Under the pieces are notes generated by a model. It searched no databases and was not told the origin of the DNA. It saw only the letters and a program-made list of their open reading frames with translations. DNA of 64,000 bases, taken from Burkholderiales bacterium. GTDB lineage: Bacteria; Pseudomonadota; Gammaproteobacteria; Burkholderiales; Burkholderiaceae_F. The stretch covers positions 372,001-436,000 of the forward strand of contig JADJWR010000001.1 in NCBI GenBank assembly GCA_016716275.1. Reading direction: 5' to 3'. The translations under genes and the position numbers were made by a program. Shown piece after piece: positions 45,570-55,129 of the stretch (position 1 is the first letter of the stretch; each line of letters starts with the position of its first letter).

Positions 45570-46490
45570 ATGCCTGCAATCGCCGCCATCGAAGTAGCCG
45601 AACTGGTCAAGCGCTATCCGCGCGTGACCGCGCTCGACGGCGTCAGCCTGCGGGTGGAGCAGGGCGAGTTCTTCGGCCTGCTCGGCCCGAACGGCGCCGG
45701 CAAGACGACGCTGATCTCGATCGTCGCCGGCCTGTCGCGCGCCACCAGCGGCCGCGCGACGGTGATGGGCTGCGACGTGGTGGCCGACTACCGCGCCGCG
45801 CGCAGCCGCATCGGGGTGGTGCCGCAGGAACTGGTGTTCGACCCGTTTTTCAGCGTCCGCGAAACGCTGCGGTTCCAGTCGGGCTACTTCGGGCTGCGCC
45901 GCAACGACGACTGGATCGACGAGGTGATGGCCAACCTCGACCTGACCGGCAAGGCCGACGCCAACATGCGCACCCTGTCGGGCGGCATGAAGCGGCGCGT
46001 GCTGGTGGCGCAGGCGCTGGTGCACCGTCCGCCGGTGATCGTCCTCGACGAGCCGACCGCCGGTGTCGACGTCGAGCTTCGGCAGGGGTTGTGGGCGTTC
46101 ATCCGCCGGCTGAACCGCGAGGGGCACACGATCGTGCTGACCACCCACTACCTCGAGGAGGCGCAGCAGCTGTGCGGGCGCATCGGCATGCTGCGCGGCG
46201 GCCGGCTGATCGCGCTCGACCGCACCCAGGCACTGCTGCAGCGCCTGGCCGACGTGCAGGTGCGGCTGCGCCTGCGCGGCGAGCTGCCGCCGGTGCTGCG
46301 CTCACAGGCGACCGAGCAGGGCGACGGCCGGGTGACGCTGCGCGTCGCCTCGGCGGCCGATGTCGAGGGCGTGCTGGCGGCGTGCCGCGAGGCCGGCGCG
46401 GCAATCGACGAGGTCGAAGTCGGTCACGCCGATCTCGAGGACGTGTTCATGCAGCTGATGGCGGGTGACCGCGAACGGGTGGCGGCGTGA
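45570..46490 (+). CDS. yadG: ABC-2 type exporter ATP-binding protein (YadG-like)
   Basis: ATPase of a two-component exporter of unknown substrate. 306 residues with Walker A GPNGAGKTT, signature TLSGGMKRRVLVAQAL, Walker B VIVLDEPTAGVDVE and the switch histidine in TTHYLEEAQQ. A C-terminal DUF4162-like extension (about 220-300) is present. The stop overlaps the permease start (GTGA). Confidence 0.92.
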   Translation: MPAIAAIEVAELVKRYPRVTALDGVSLRVEQGEFFGLLGPNGAGKTTLISIVAGLSRATSGRATVMGCDVVADYRAARSRIGVVPQELVFDPFFSVRETLRFQSGYFGLRRNDDWIDEVMANLDLTGKADANMRTLSGGMKRRVLVAQALVHRPPVIVLDEPTAGVDVELRQGLWAFIRRLNREGHTIVLTTHYLEEAQQLCGRIGMLRGGRLIALDRTQALLQRLADVQVRLRLRGELPPVLRSQATEQGDGRVTLRVASAADVEGVLAACREAGAAIDEVEVGHADLEDVFMQLMAGDRERVAA

Positions 46491-47392
46491 GCGGCGTGGA
46501 TGCGGCGGCTGGCGGCCGTCGTCCCGGCGCAGAGCCTGCCCCGGACTCGATCCGGGGCCGGGACCCAAGTTCGCCCGCGCCCGCAATTGGGCCCCGGTCT
46601 TCGCCGGGGCAACCTGCACTGCCCGCGGCGGCGCGGTCGTCGGGCTTCCGCACCCTGCTCCTCAAGGAGGTGCTGCGCTTCTGGAAGGTGAGCTTCCAGA
46701 CGGTGGCCGCACCGGTGCTCACCGGCGTGCTGTACCTGCTGGTGTTCGGCCACGTGCTCGAGGACCGGGTCGAGGTCTTCCCGGGGGTCGGCTACACCGC
46801 CTTCCTGATTCCCGGCCTGGTGATGATGTCGCTGCTGCAGAACGCCTTCGCCAACTCGTCCTCCTCGCTGATCCAGAGCAAGATCACCGGCAACCTGGTG
46901 TTCGTGCTGCTGCCGCCGATCTCCAATCGCGAGTTCTTCCTCGCCTACGTGGCCGCGGCGATGGTGCGTGGCCTGGTCGTCGGCGCCGGCGTCTTCGCGG
47001 TCACGGCCTGGTTCGCCCCGCCGCCGATCGAGGCGCCGATCTGGATCGTCGCCTTCGCCGTGGCCGGCAGCGCGCTGCTCGGCGTGCTCGGGCTGATTGC
47101 CGGCATCGTCTCCGACAAGTTCGACCAGCTGGCGGCGTTCCAGAACTTCGTCATCATGCCGGCCACCTTCCTGTCCGGCGTCTTCTACTCGGTGCACGGC
47201 CTGCCGCCCTTCTGGCAGGCGGTGTCGCACCTGAACCCGTTCTTCTATCTGATCGACGGCTTCCGCTACGGCTTCTTCGCCGCCTCCGACGCGTCGCCCT
47301 GGCTGAGCCTGGCGATCGTGCTGGTGGCGCTGGCCGTGACCTCGGCCCTGGCGCTGTCGATGCTCGCCCGCGGCTACAAGATCCGAACCTGA
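46487..47392 (+). CDS. yadH: ABC-2 type exporter permease (YadH-like) with repeat-derived N-terminus
   Basis: Inner-membrane permease partner of the preceding ATPase, 301 residues. The conserved domain starts near residue 52 (GFRTLLLKEVLRFWKVSFQT) and has six helices with the family segments PGLVMMSLLQNAFANSSSSL and LPPFWQAVSHLNPFFYLIDG. Residues about 11-42 (RRPGAEPAPDSIRGRDPSSP and onward) come from a palindromic DNA repeat read in frame. GTG 46487 overlaps the ATPase stop, which argues that the extension is translated; no later start with a ribosome-binding site is evident before the conserved domain. Confidence 0.92.
   Translation: MSGVDAAAGGRRPGAEPAPDSIRGRDPSSPAPAIGPRSSPGQPALPAAARSSGFRTLLLKEVLRFWKVSFQTVAAPVLTGVLYLLVFGHVLEDRVEVFPGVGYTAFLIPGLVMMSLLQNAFANSSSSLIQSKITGNLVFVLLPPISNREFFLAYVAAAMVRGLVVGAGVFAVTAWFAPPPIEAPIWIVAFAVAGSALLGVLGLIAGIVSDKFDQLAAFQNFVIMPATFLSGVFYSVHGLPPFWQAVSHLNPFFYLIDGFRYGFFAASDASPWLSLAIVLVALAVTSALALSMLARGYKIRT
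46518..46612. repeat. Palindromic repeat element inside the permease gene
   Basis: Nested inverted repeats: CCCCGGA/TCCGGGG (46539-46545 with 46551-46557), GCCCCGG/CCGGGGC (46591-46597 with 46604-46610), and a central GGGACCCAA/TTGGGCCCC stem with one mismatch. The layout resembles dispersed palindromes seen in many GC-rich proteobacterial genomes. It is about 95 bp long and keeps the reading frame open. Confidence 0.7.
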
Positions 47393-47405
47393 CCGGTCAC
47401 GACCG

Positions 47406-47651
47406 ATGGAACCCACTGCCGAAGACGTCCGCCGCTACATCGCCGAAGGCCTGGCCTGCGAGCAACTGCAGGTCGACGGCGACGGCCGCCATTTCGACGC
47501 GCTGGTGGTGTCGAGCGCCTTCGAGGGAAAGTCGCGGGTGCAGCGGCACCAGCTGGTCTACGCGGCGCTCGGCAGCCGCATGCGCCAGGAGGTGCACGCA
47601 CTGTCGATCAAGGCGCTGACACCCGCCGAGTGGCAGGCGCTGCAGCAATGA
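47406..47651 (+). CDS. ibaG: BolA-family protein (IbaG/YrbA-like)
   Basis: Small cytoplasmic protein that binds monothiol glutaredoxins and Fe-S clusters. 81 residues with the family core HFDALVVSSAFEGKSRVQRHQLVYAALG and MRQEVHALSIKALTPAEW. The location between the mla/ABC block and murA is as in enterobacterial mla-ibaG-murA loci. Confidence 0.93.
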   Translation: MEPTAEDVRRYIAEGLACEQLQVDGDGRHFDALVVSSAFEGKSRVQRHQLVYAALGSRMRQEVHALSIKALTPAEWQALQQ

Positions 47652-47754
47652 CCGAGGCGTCGCTTCATCTTCCCTTCCGGTTTGCTTCACACGCGGCTGG
47701 CATCAAGCGCTCCGACCGTCCGCGCGTCGCGGGCGGCGATTCACGGAGCCGCCG

Positions 47755-49080
47755 ATGCCCGATGCGCCACGCTTCTTCGACACCCGCCCGGTGCGGGCGA
47801 CCCGTCCCGCCGCCCGTGACGACCTGCCGATGGACAGGCTGAGGATCACCGGCGGCACGCCGCTGGCCGGCGAGGTCGGGGTGGCCGGCGCCAAGAACGC
47901 CGCGCTGCCGATCCTCGCCGCGACCCTGCTCACCGCCGACGAGGTGGTGCTGGAGAACGTGCCGCAGCTTGCCGACATCACGACGATGGGCAGGCTGCTG
48001 GCCGGCATGGGGGCGCGGCTGTCGCGTGAAGGCAACCGGGTCGTCGCGCGGGCCGATGTCATCGGCTCGGCCGAGGCGCCGTACGAGCTGGTCAAGACGA
48101 TGCGCGCGTCGATCCTGGTGCTCGGGCCGCTGCTGGCGCGCTTCGGCCAGGCGCGGGTCAGCCTGCCGGGCGGCTGCGCCATCGGTGCGCGGCCGGTCGA
48201 CCAGCACATCAGGGGACTGCGCGCGCTCGGCGCGCGGCTGCAGATCGAGCACGGCTACATCGTCGCCGAGGCGGCGCGGCTGAAGGGCGCGCGCATCGTC
48301 ACCGACATGGTCACCGTCACCGGCACCGAGAACCTGATGATGGCGGCCTGCCTCGCCGAAGGCGAGACGGTGATCGAGAACGCGGCGCGCGAGCCGGAGG
48401 TGGTCGACCTGGCGCGCTGCCTGAATGCGATGGGCGCGCGCGTCCGGGGCGCCGGCACCGACCGCATCGTGATCGACGGCGTCGAGCGACTGCACGGCGC
48501 GCAGCACCGCGTGCTGCCCGACCGGATCGAGACGGGAACCTTCCTGGTGGCCGCGGCGGCCTGCGGCGGCGACGTGCGGGTCACCGGTGCCGCGCCGGAT
48601 ACGCTCGACGCGGTGCTGGAGAAGCTGCGCGAGGCCGGCGCCGAAGTCCAGGTCGGCGCCGACTGGATCAGGCTGCGCGCCGGCGGGCGGCCGCGCGCGG
48701 TCAGCCTGCGCACCGCCCCGCATCCGGGCTTCCCGACCGACATGCAGGCGCAGTTCATGGCACTGGACTGCGTCGCCGACGGCGTCGGCCGCATCACCGA
48801 GACGATCTTCGAGAACCGCTTCATGCACGTGCTGGAGCTGCAGCGGCTCGGCGCGCAGATCGACATCGAGGGCAACACGGCGATCGTGCGCGGCGTGCCG
48901 AAGCTGTCGGGCGCGAGCGTGATGGCAACCGACCTGCGGGCCTCGGCGAGCCTGGTCATCGCCGGCCTGCTCGCCGAGGGCGAGACGATCGTCGAGCGCA
49001 TTTACCATCTCGACCGTGGCTACGACCGCATGGAGAGCCGGCTGTCGGCGCTCGGTGCCAGGATCGAACGGCGGAAATGA
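47755..49080 (+). CDS. murA: UDP-N-acetylglucosamine 1-carboxyvinyltransferase MurA
   Basis: First committed step of peptidoglycan synthesis: enolpyruvyl transfer from PEP to UDP-GlcNAc; fosfomycin target. 441 residues from ATG 47755, supported by GGAG; the classical N-terminus (MDRLRITGGTPL) begins at ATG 47830, so about 25 extra residues would be present. K47 in AGAKNA and the PEP-reactive C141 in SLPGGCAIGARPVD are conserved, so fosfomycin sensitivity is expected at this site. Overlaps hisG (ATGA). Confidence 0.96.
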   Translation: MPDAPRFFDTRPVRATRPAARDDLPMDRLRITGGTPLAGEVGVAGAKNAALPILAATLLTADEVVLENVPQLADITTMGRLLAGMGARLSREGNRVVARADVIGSAEAPYELVKTMRASILVLGPLLARFGQARVSLPGGCAIGARPVDQHIRGLRALGARLQIEHGYIVAEAARLKGARIVTDMVTVTGTENLMMAACLAEGETVIENAAREPEVVDLARCLNAMGARVRGAGTDRIVIDGVERLHGAQHRVLPDRIETGTFLVAAAACGGDVRVTGAAPDTLDAVLEKLREAGAEVQVGADWIRLRAGGRPRAVSLRTAPHPGFPTDMQAQFMALDCVADGVGRITETIFENRFMHVLELQRLGAQIDIEGNTAIVRGVPKLSGASVMATDLRASASLVIAGLLAEGETIVERIYHLDRGYDRMESRLSALGARIERRK

Positions 49081-49715
49081 TCACGCTTGCGCTTTCCAAG
49101 GGACGGATATTCGACGAGACGCTGCCGCTGCTGGCACGCGCCGGCATCACGCCGCTGGAGGACCCGGAGACCTCGCGCAGGCTGATCATCGGCACCAGCG
49201 AGCCGGGCCTGCGGATCGTCGTGGTGCGCAGCACCGACGTGCCGACCTACGTCCAGTACGGCGCCGCCGACCTCGGCGTGGCCGGCAGGGACGTGCTGAT
49301 CGAGCACGGCGGCAACGGTCTGTACCAGCCGCTCGACCTCGGCATCGCCCGCTGCCGTCTGTGCGTGGCGGTACCGGCCGGCTTCGACTACCCGGCGGCG
49401 GTGCGGCGCGGCGCGCGGCTGCGGGTGGCCACCAAGTACCTGACCGCCAGCCGCGAGCACTTCGCCGCCAAGGGCGTGCACGTCGATCTGATCAAGCTGT
49501 ACGGCTCGATGGAACTGGCCCCGCTGGCGGGGCTGGCCGACGCGATCGTCGACCTCGTCTCCAGCGGCGGCACGCTGCGTGCCAACAACCTGGTCGAGGT
49601 CGAGGAGATCGCTGCGGTGAGCTCGAGGCTGATCGTCAACCAGGCGGCGCTGAAGACCAAGCGCGAGGAACTGATGCCGCTGGTCGACCGGCTCGAAGCG
49701 GCGGTGGCCCGATGA
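49077..49715 (+). CDS. hisG: ATP phosphoribosyltransferase, short catalytic form
   Basis: First step of histidine synthesis, ATP plus PRPP. The 212-residue product lacks the C-terminal ACT-like regulatory domain, so it is HisG(S), which needs HisZ for activity and feedback inhibition. PRPP loop DAIVDLVSSGGTLRANNL is intact. hisZ is not in this window. Overlaps murA and hisD by 4 bp each. Confidence 0.96.
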   Translation: MITLALSKGRIFDETLPLLARAGITPLEDPETSRRLIIGTSEPGLRIVVVRSTDVPTYVQYGAADLGVAGRDVLIEHGGNGLYQPLDLGIARCRLCVAVPAGFDYPAAVRRGARLRVATKYLTASREHFAAKGVHVDLIKLYGSMELAPLAGLADAIVDLVSSGGTLRANNLVEVEEIAAVSSRLIVNQAALKTKREELMPLVDRLEAAVAR

Positions 49716-51010
49716 AGCTCGCCGTGCTGTCGACGCGCGACGCCGGCTTCGACGCGGCGTTCGCCCGGCTCGTGTCGGTCGATACCGCCGCCGACCGGCG
49801 CATCGACGCGGCTGCCGCGGCGATCGTCGAGGACGTGCGCCGTCGCGGCGATGTGGCGCTGCTCGAGCACACCAACCGCTTCGACCGGACCAGCGCGCCG
49901 TCGGTGGCGTCGCTCGAGATACCGGCGGCCGACATGCGCGCGGCGCTCGAGTCGCTGCCGGTCGAGGACCGGGCGGCGCTGGAGGCGGCGGCGCGGCGAA
50001 TCCAGTCCTTCCACGCAAAGCAGCGCGGCGAAAGCTGGTCGGTCACCGAGGACGACGGCACCGTGCTCGGCCAGCGGGTGACGCCGCTGGACAGCGTCGG
50101 CGTGTACGTGCCGGGCGGCCTGGCCGCCTATCCGTCGTCGGTGCTGATGAACGTGATCCCGGCCAAAGTGGCCGGCGTGCGCGAAATCGCCATGGTCTCG
50201 CCGACACCCGACGGCGTGCGCAACCCGCTGGTGCTCGCCGCCGCCGCGCTGGCGGGCGTGACGCGGGCATTTGCCATCGGCGGTGCGCAGGCGGTGGCGG
50301 CGCTTGCGCATGGCACCGCGACGGTGCCGGCGGTCGACAAGATCGTCGGCCCCGGCAACGCCTACGTGGCGGCGGCCAAGCGGCACGTGTTCGGCGTGGT
50401 CGGCATCGACATGATCGCCGGTCCGAGCGAGATCCTGGTGATCTGCGACGGCAGGACCGATCCCGACTGGATCGCCATGGATCTGTTCTCGCAGGCCGAG
50501 CACGACGAACTGGCGCAGGCCATCCTGCTCACCCCCGACGCGGCCTTCATCGAGCGGGTACAGGCCTCGATCGCACGGCTGCTGCCGACGATGCCGCGGC
50601 GGGCGATCATCGAGAAGAGCCTCGCCGACCGCGGCGCGCTGATCCTGACCCGCGACCTGGAGGACGCCTGCGAGGTGGCCAACCGCATCGCGCCCGAGCA
50701 CCTGGAGATCTCCACCGACGAGCCGGAGCGCTGGGCGGAGCGGATCCGCCATGCCGGCGCGATCTTCCTCGGGCGGTTCTCGAGCGAGTCGCTCGGCGAC
50801 TACTGCGCCGGCCCCAACCACGTGCTGCCGACGGCGCGCACCGCGCGCTTCTCGTCGCCGCTCGGCGTCTACGACTTCCAGAAGCGCACCAGCCTGATCC
50901 GCGTCTCGCCGGCAGGGGCGCGCACGCTCGGCGAGGTGGCGGCGCGGCTGGCCGACGGCGAGCGCCTGCCGGCCCACGCGGCCAGCGCGCGTCTGCGGAT
51001 CGGCCGATGA
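49712..51010 (+). CDS. hisD: Histidinol dehydrogenase
   Basis: Zinc- and NAD-dependent enzyme for the last two oxidations of histidine synthesis. 432 residues; signature IDMIAGPSEILVICDGRTDPDWIAMDLFSQAEHD, with zinc-binding Q and H, and the late IAPEHLEI and GDYCAGPNHVLPT. Overlaps hisC by 4 bp. Confidence 0.97.
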   Translation: MKLAVLSTRDAGFDAAFARLVSVDTAADRRIDAAAAAIVEDVRRRGDVALLEHTNRFDRTSAPSVASLEIPAADMRAALESLPVEDRAALEAAARRIQSFHAKQRGESWSVTEDDGTVLGQRVTPLDSVGVYVPGGLAAYPSSVLMNVIPAKVAGVREIAMVSPTPDGVRNPLVLAAAALAGVTRAFAIGGAQAVAALAHGTATVPAVDKIVGPGNAYVAAAKRHVFGVVGIDMIAGPSEILVICDGRTDPDWIAMDLFSQAEHDELAQAILLTPDAAFIERVQASIARLLPTMPRRAIIEKSLADRGALILTRDLEDACEVANRIAPEHLEISTDEPERWAERIRHAGAIFLGRFSSESLGDYCAGPNHVLPTARTARFSSPLGVYDFQKRTSLIRVSPAGARTLGEVAARLADGERLPAHAASARLRIGR

Positions 51011-52110
51011 ACGGCACGGTTCGCCCGGCGCCGGACCTGTCTGTGATCCGCGACGACGTGCGGGCGATCAGCGCCTATGCGGTGCCCGACTCGACCGGCC
51101 TGGTCAAACTGGATGCGATGGAGAACCCGTTCGCGCTGCCGCCCGAGGTGGCGCGCGAACTCGGCGTCCGGCTGGGCGCGGTTTCGCTGAACCGCTATCC
51201 GCCCGCCGACCCGCGCGACTTCAAGGACCGGCTGGCGCAGGCGATCGGGCTGCCGGCCGGCATGGCGCTGCTGCTCGGCAACGGCTCCGACGAACTGATC
51301 CATCTGGTGATCCAGGCCTGCGCCCGGCCCGGCGCCACCGTGCTGTCGCCGTGGCCGAGTTTCGAGATGTACGACCTCGCCAGCCGTTTCGACGGCTGCA
51401 ACTTCGTCGGCGTGCCGCTGGCGGCGGACTTCTCCCTGCCACGCGACATGCTGCTGGCGGCGATCGCCGCGCACCGGCCGGCGGTGGTTTTCATCGCCTG
51501 GCCGAACAACCCGACCGGCAACCTGTTCGGCCGCGCGACGGTGGAGCAGGTCGTCGAGGCTGCGCCGGGACTGGTGGTGCTCGACGAGGCTTACCTGCCC
51601 TTTGCGCAGGACACCTGGCTGCCGCTGCTGGTCCGCTGGCCGAACCTGCTCGTGCTGCGCACCTTCTCCAAGATGGGGCTGGCGGGAATCCGGCTCGGCT
51701 ACCTGTGCGGCGACCCGGCGTGGATTGCCGAGTTCAACAAGGTGCGGCCACCGTACAACGTCAACGTGCTGACCCTGGCGGCAGCCGAGTTCATGCTCGA
51801 CCGGCGCGCGCTGCTCGAAGAGCAGGCTGCGGCCCTGCGCGCCGAGCGCGAGCGGTTGCTCGCCAGGCTGCGCTCGGCTCCCGGGGTGACGGCTTTCGAC
51901 TCGGCGGCCAATTTCATCCTCTTCCGACTGGCCGGCGGGTCGGAAGCGGCCGACCGGGTGTTTGCCCGGCTGAGGGCGCGCGGCATACTGATCAAGAATC
52001 GCGCGCACGTGCACCCGCTGCTGGCCGGCTGCCTGCGCGTCACGGTGGGCACGCCCGAGGAAAACGACGCCTTCGTCGCCGCGCTGTCTGCCAGCCTGCA
52101 GGAACCCTGA
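51007..52110 (+). CDS. hisC: Histidinol-phosphate aminotransferase
   Basis: PLP aminotransferase of fold type I, 367 residues. FIAWPNNPTGNLF, VVLDEAYLPFA and the PLP-lysine segment RTFSKMGLAGIRLGY are present. The stop and the hisB start share a base (TGATG). Confidence 0.96.
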   Translation: MNGTVRPAPDLSVIRDDVRAISAYAVPDSTGLVKLDAMENPFALPPEVARELGVRLGAVSLNRYPPADPRDFKDRLAQAIGLPAGMALLLGNGSDELIHLVIQACARPGATVLSPWPSFEMYDLASRFDGCNFVGVPLAADFSLPRDMLLAAIAAHRPAVVFIAWPNNPTGNLFGRATVEQVVEAAPGLVVLDEAYLPFAQDTWLPLLVRWPNLLVLRTFSKMGLAGIRLGYLCGDPAWIAEFNKVRPPYNVNVLTLAAAEFMLDRRALLEEQAAALRAERERLLARLRSAPGVTAFDSAANFILFRLAGGSEAADRVFARLRARGILIKNRAHVHPLLAGCLRVTVGTPEENDAFVAALSASLQEP

Positions 52111-52703
52111 TGACCGCACGCACCGCAGAAATCGTCCGCAACACCGCCGAGACGCAGATCCGCGTGGTGGTCGATCTCGACGGCGGCGGCCGCTGCCGGC
52201 TCGCCACCGGCATCGGCTTCTTCGATCACATGCTCGAGCAGATCGCTCGCCACGCGGCACTCGACCTGACGATCGAGGCGAAGGGTGACCTGCACATCGA
52301 TGGCCACCACACGGTCGAGGACGTCGGCATCACGCTCGGCCAGGCGATCGCGCGGGCGCTGGGCGACAAGAAGGGCATCCGCCGCTACGGCCATGCCTAC
52401 GTGCCGCTCGACGAGGCGCTTTCCCGGGTGGTGATCGACCTGTCCGGCCGGCCGGGCCTCGCGTGGAACGTGCCGTTCACGCGGGCGATGATCGGCGAGT
52501 TCGACGTCGACCTGGCGCACGAGTTCTTCCAGGGGTTCGTCAACCATGCGCAGGTGACGCTGCACGTCGAGAACCTGCGCGGCGACAACGCGCATCACCA
52601 GTGCGAGACGGTGTTCAAGGCTTTCGCCCGCGCGCTGCGCATGGCGGTCGAACCCGATCCGCGCGCCGCCGGCGTCGTTCCCTCGACGAAGGGAAGCCTG
52701 TAG
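52110..52703 (+). CDS. hisB: Imidazoleglycerol-phosphate dehydratase
   Basis: Manganese enzyme making imidazole-acetol phosphate. 197 residues, dehydratase domain only (no phosphatase fusion as in E. coli). Metal-binding motifs FFDHMLEQIARH, DGHHTVEDVGI, AHEFFQGFVNH and NAHHQCE are all present. Confidence 0.97.
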   Translation: MTARTAEIVRNTAETQIRVVVDLDGGGRCRLATGIGFFDHMLEQIARHAALDLTIEAKGDLHIDGHHTVEDVGITLGQAIARALGDKKGIRRYGHAYVPLDEALSRVVIDLSGRPGLAWNVPFTRAMIGEFDVDLAHEFFQGFVNHAQVTLHVENLRGDNAHHQCETVFKAFARALRMAVEPDPRAAGVVPSTKGSL

Positions 52704-52750
52704 CCCGGTGATGGTTCTTCGTGGCCCTTGTCATTGGGCGAGCGCGCGGC

Positions 52751-52826
52751 CGCTCCGGAGCGAGCCCGCCGGCTCGACCCGCTTCGCGTGCACGTGCGAC
52801 GCGAAGCGTCGCGTACACGCGAAGCG
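52751..52826 (+). promoter_or_regulatory. Structured leader of hisH with mutually exclusive helices
   Basis: The 123-bp gap hisB-hisH is rich in inverted repeats: CGCTCCGGAGCG (52751-52762), CGAGCC/GGCTCG (52761-52776), and CGCTTCGCGT (52780-52789), which can pair with either of two ACGCGAAGCG copies (52799-52808 or 52817-52826). The distal pairing reaches 11 bp and abuts the hisH ATG, covering its ribosome-binding site. This may be a translational switch or simply a degenerate repeat. Confidence 0.4.
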
Positions 52827-53459
52827 ATGATCGCCATCGTCGACTACGGCATGGGCAACCTGCGCTCGGTTGCGAAGGCGCTCGAGCACGTCGCGCCGTC
52901 GGTCACCGTGCGCATCAGCGCCGATGCTGCCGAGATCGGCGCCGCCGAGCGGATCGTCTTGCCCGGCCAGGGCGCGATGCCCGACTGCATGCGCTACCTG
53001 AGGGAGTCCGGCCTCGAGGAGGCGGTGCGCGCCGCCGCGGCGAGCAAGCCGGTGCTCGCCGTGTGCATCGGCGAGCAGATGCTGTTCGAGCGCTCCGAGG
53101 AGGGCGACACGCCGGGCCTCGCACTGTTCGCCGGCAACGTGATGCGCTTCCGCGACGAGGCGATGCGAACCGCCGATGGCGCGCGCCTGAAGGTGCCGCA
53201 CATGGGCTGGAACCGCGTTCGGCAGACGATCCGCCACCCGCTCTGGGACGGCATCGCCGAGGCGAGCTGGTTCTACTTCGTGCACAGTTACTTCGTCGTG
53301 CCGGCCGACCAGGCGCTGGTCGCCGCCACCAGCGACTACGGCCACCGCTTTACCTGTGCGGTGGCGCGGGATAATATTTTCGCCACGCAGTTCCATCCCG
53401 AGAAAAGCGCCGCCGCCGGACTGAAGCTGTACGAGAACTTCACGCGCTGGAATCCCTGA
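52827..53459 (+). CDS. hisH: Imidazole glycerol phosphate synthase glutaminase subunit
   Basis: Class I glutamine amidotransferase that feeds ammonia to HisF. 210 residues from ATG 52827. The catalytic triad is C80 (VLAVCIGEQML), H190 and E192 (FATQFHPEKS). Longer in-frame starts exist upstream (TTG 52728) but fall in the hairpin-rich leader and are not family-like. Confidence 0.95.
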   Translation: MIAIVDYGMGNLRSVAKALEHVAPSVTVRISADAAEIGAAERIVLPGQGAMPDCMRYLRESGLEEAVRAAAASKPVLAVCIGEQMLFERSEEGDTPGLALFAGNVMRFRDEAMRTADGARLKVPHMGWNRVRQTIRHPLWDGIAEASWFYFVHSYFVVPADQALVAATSDYGHRFTCAVARDNIFATQFHPEKSAAAGLKLYENFTRWNP

Positions 53460-53539
53460 CCAGAGCGCTGCAGCGGCCGGCCCGCCCACCCAATTTCTGC
53501 TTCCCGAGCGAGCGCAATGCACGGCGACGTGCCCGAGCC

Positions 53540-54283
53540 ATGCTGCTGATCCCCGCGATCGACCTGAAGGATGGCAAGTGCGTCCGCCTGCGCCAGGGCG
53601 ACATGTCCGACGTGACCGTCTTCTCGGAGGATCCGGTGGCGATGGCGCGGCACTGGGCCGCCCAGGGCGCGCGGCGACTGCACCTGGTGGACCTGAACGG
53701 CGCCCGATCGGGGCGGCCGGTCAACGAAGCGGTGATCAGGAAGATCGTTGCCGCGATCGGTGACGACATCCCGCTGCAGCTCGGCGGCGGCATCCGTGAC
53801 CTCGACACGATCGAGCGCTACATCGACGACGGTGTTGCCTACGTGGTTATCGGTACGGCGGCGGTCAAGAGCCCGGGTTTCCTGCAGGACGCCTGCACGG
53901 CCTTCGGCGGGCACGTGATCGTGTCGCTCGACGCCCGCGACGGCAAGGTCGCCACCGACGGCTGGAGCAAGCTCACCGGCCACGACGTGATCGACCTGGC
54001 GAAGAAGTTCGAGGACTACGGGGTCGAAGCGATCCTGTACACCGATATCGGCCGCGACGGGATGATGAGCGGTGTGAACATCGAGGCGACGGTCGAGCTG
54101 GCGCGCGCGGTGAAGATCCCGGTGATCGCCAGTGGCGGCGTCTCCAGCATGGCCGACATCGATCGGCTGTGCGCGGTCGAGGCCGATGGCGTCGAGGCGG
54201 CGATCCTCGGCCGCTCGCTGTACGAGGGTGCGATCGATTTCCAGGCCGCCCAGGGCCGCGCCGACGAGCTGAGCAGCCGCTGA
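53540..54283 (+). CDS. hisA: ProFAR isomerase HisA
   Basis: (Beta/alpha)8 isomerase opening the aminoaldose ring of ProFAR. 247 residues; AIDLKDGKCVRLRQGD with the catalytic aspartate, LHLVDLNGA, LGGGIRDL and the second half TDIGRDGMMSG with the other aspartate. It is paralogous to hisF, found 56 bp downstream. Confidence 0.96.
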   Translation: MLLIPAIDLKDGKCVRLRQGDMSDVTVFSEDPVAMARHWAAQGARRLHLVDLNGARSGRPVNEAVIRKIVAAIGDDIPLQLGGGIRDLDTIERYIDDGVAYVVIGTAAVKSPGFLQDACTAFGGHVIVSLDARDGKVATDGWSKLTGHDVIDLAKKFEDYGVEAILYTDIGRDGMMSGVNIEATVELARAVKIPVIASGGVSSMADIDRLCAVEADGVEAAILGRSLYEGAIDFQAAQGRADELSSR

Positions 54284-54339
54284 AGCGGCGCAGCGCGCCG
54301 CCGGCGGGCCGTCCGGCGCCCGTCGGTCATACTTGCATC

Positions 54340-55113
<774 letters not shown>

Positions 55114-55129
55114 TGCGCGGGTGCCGCAA

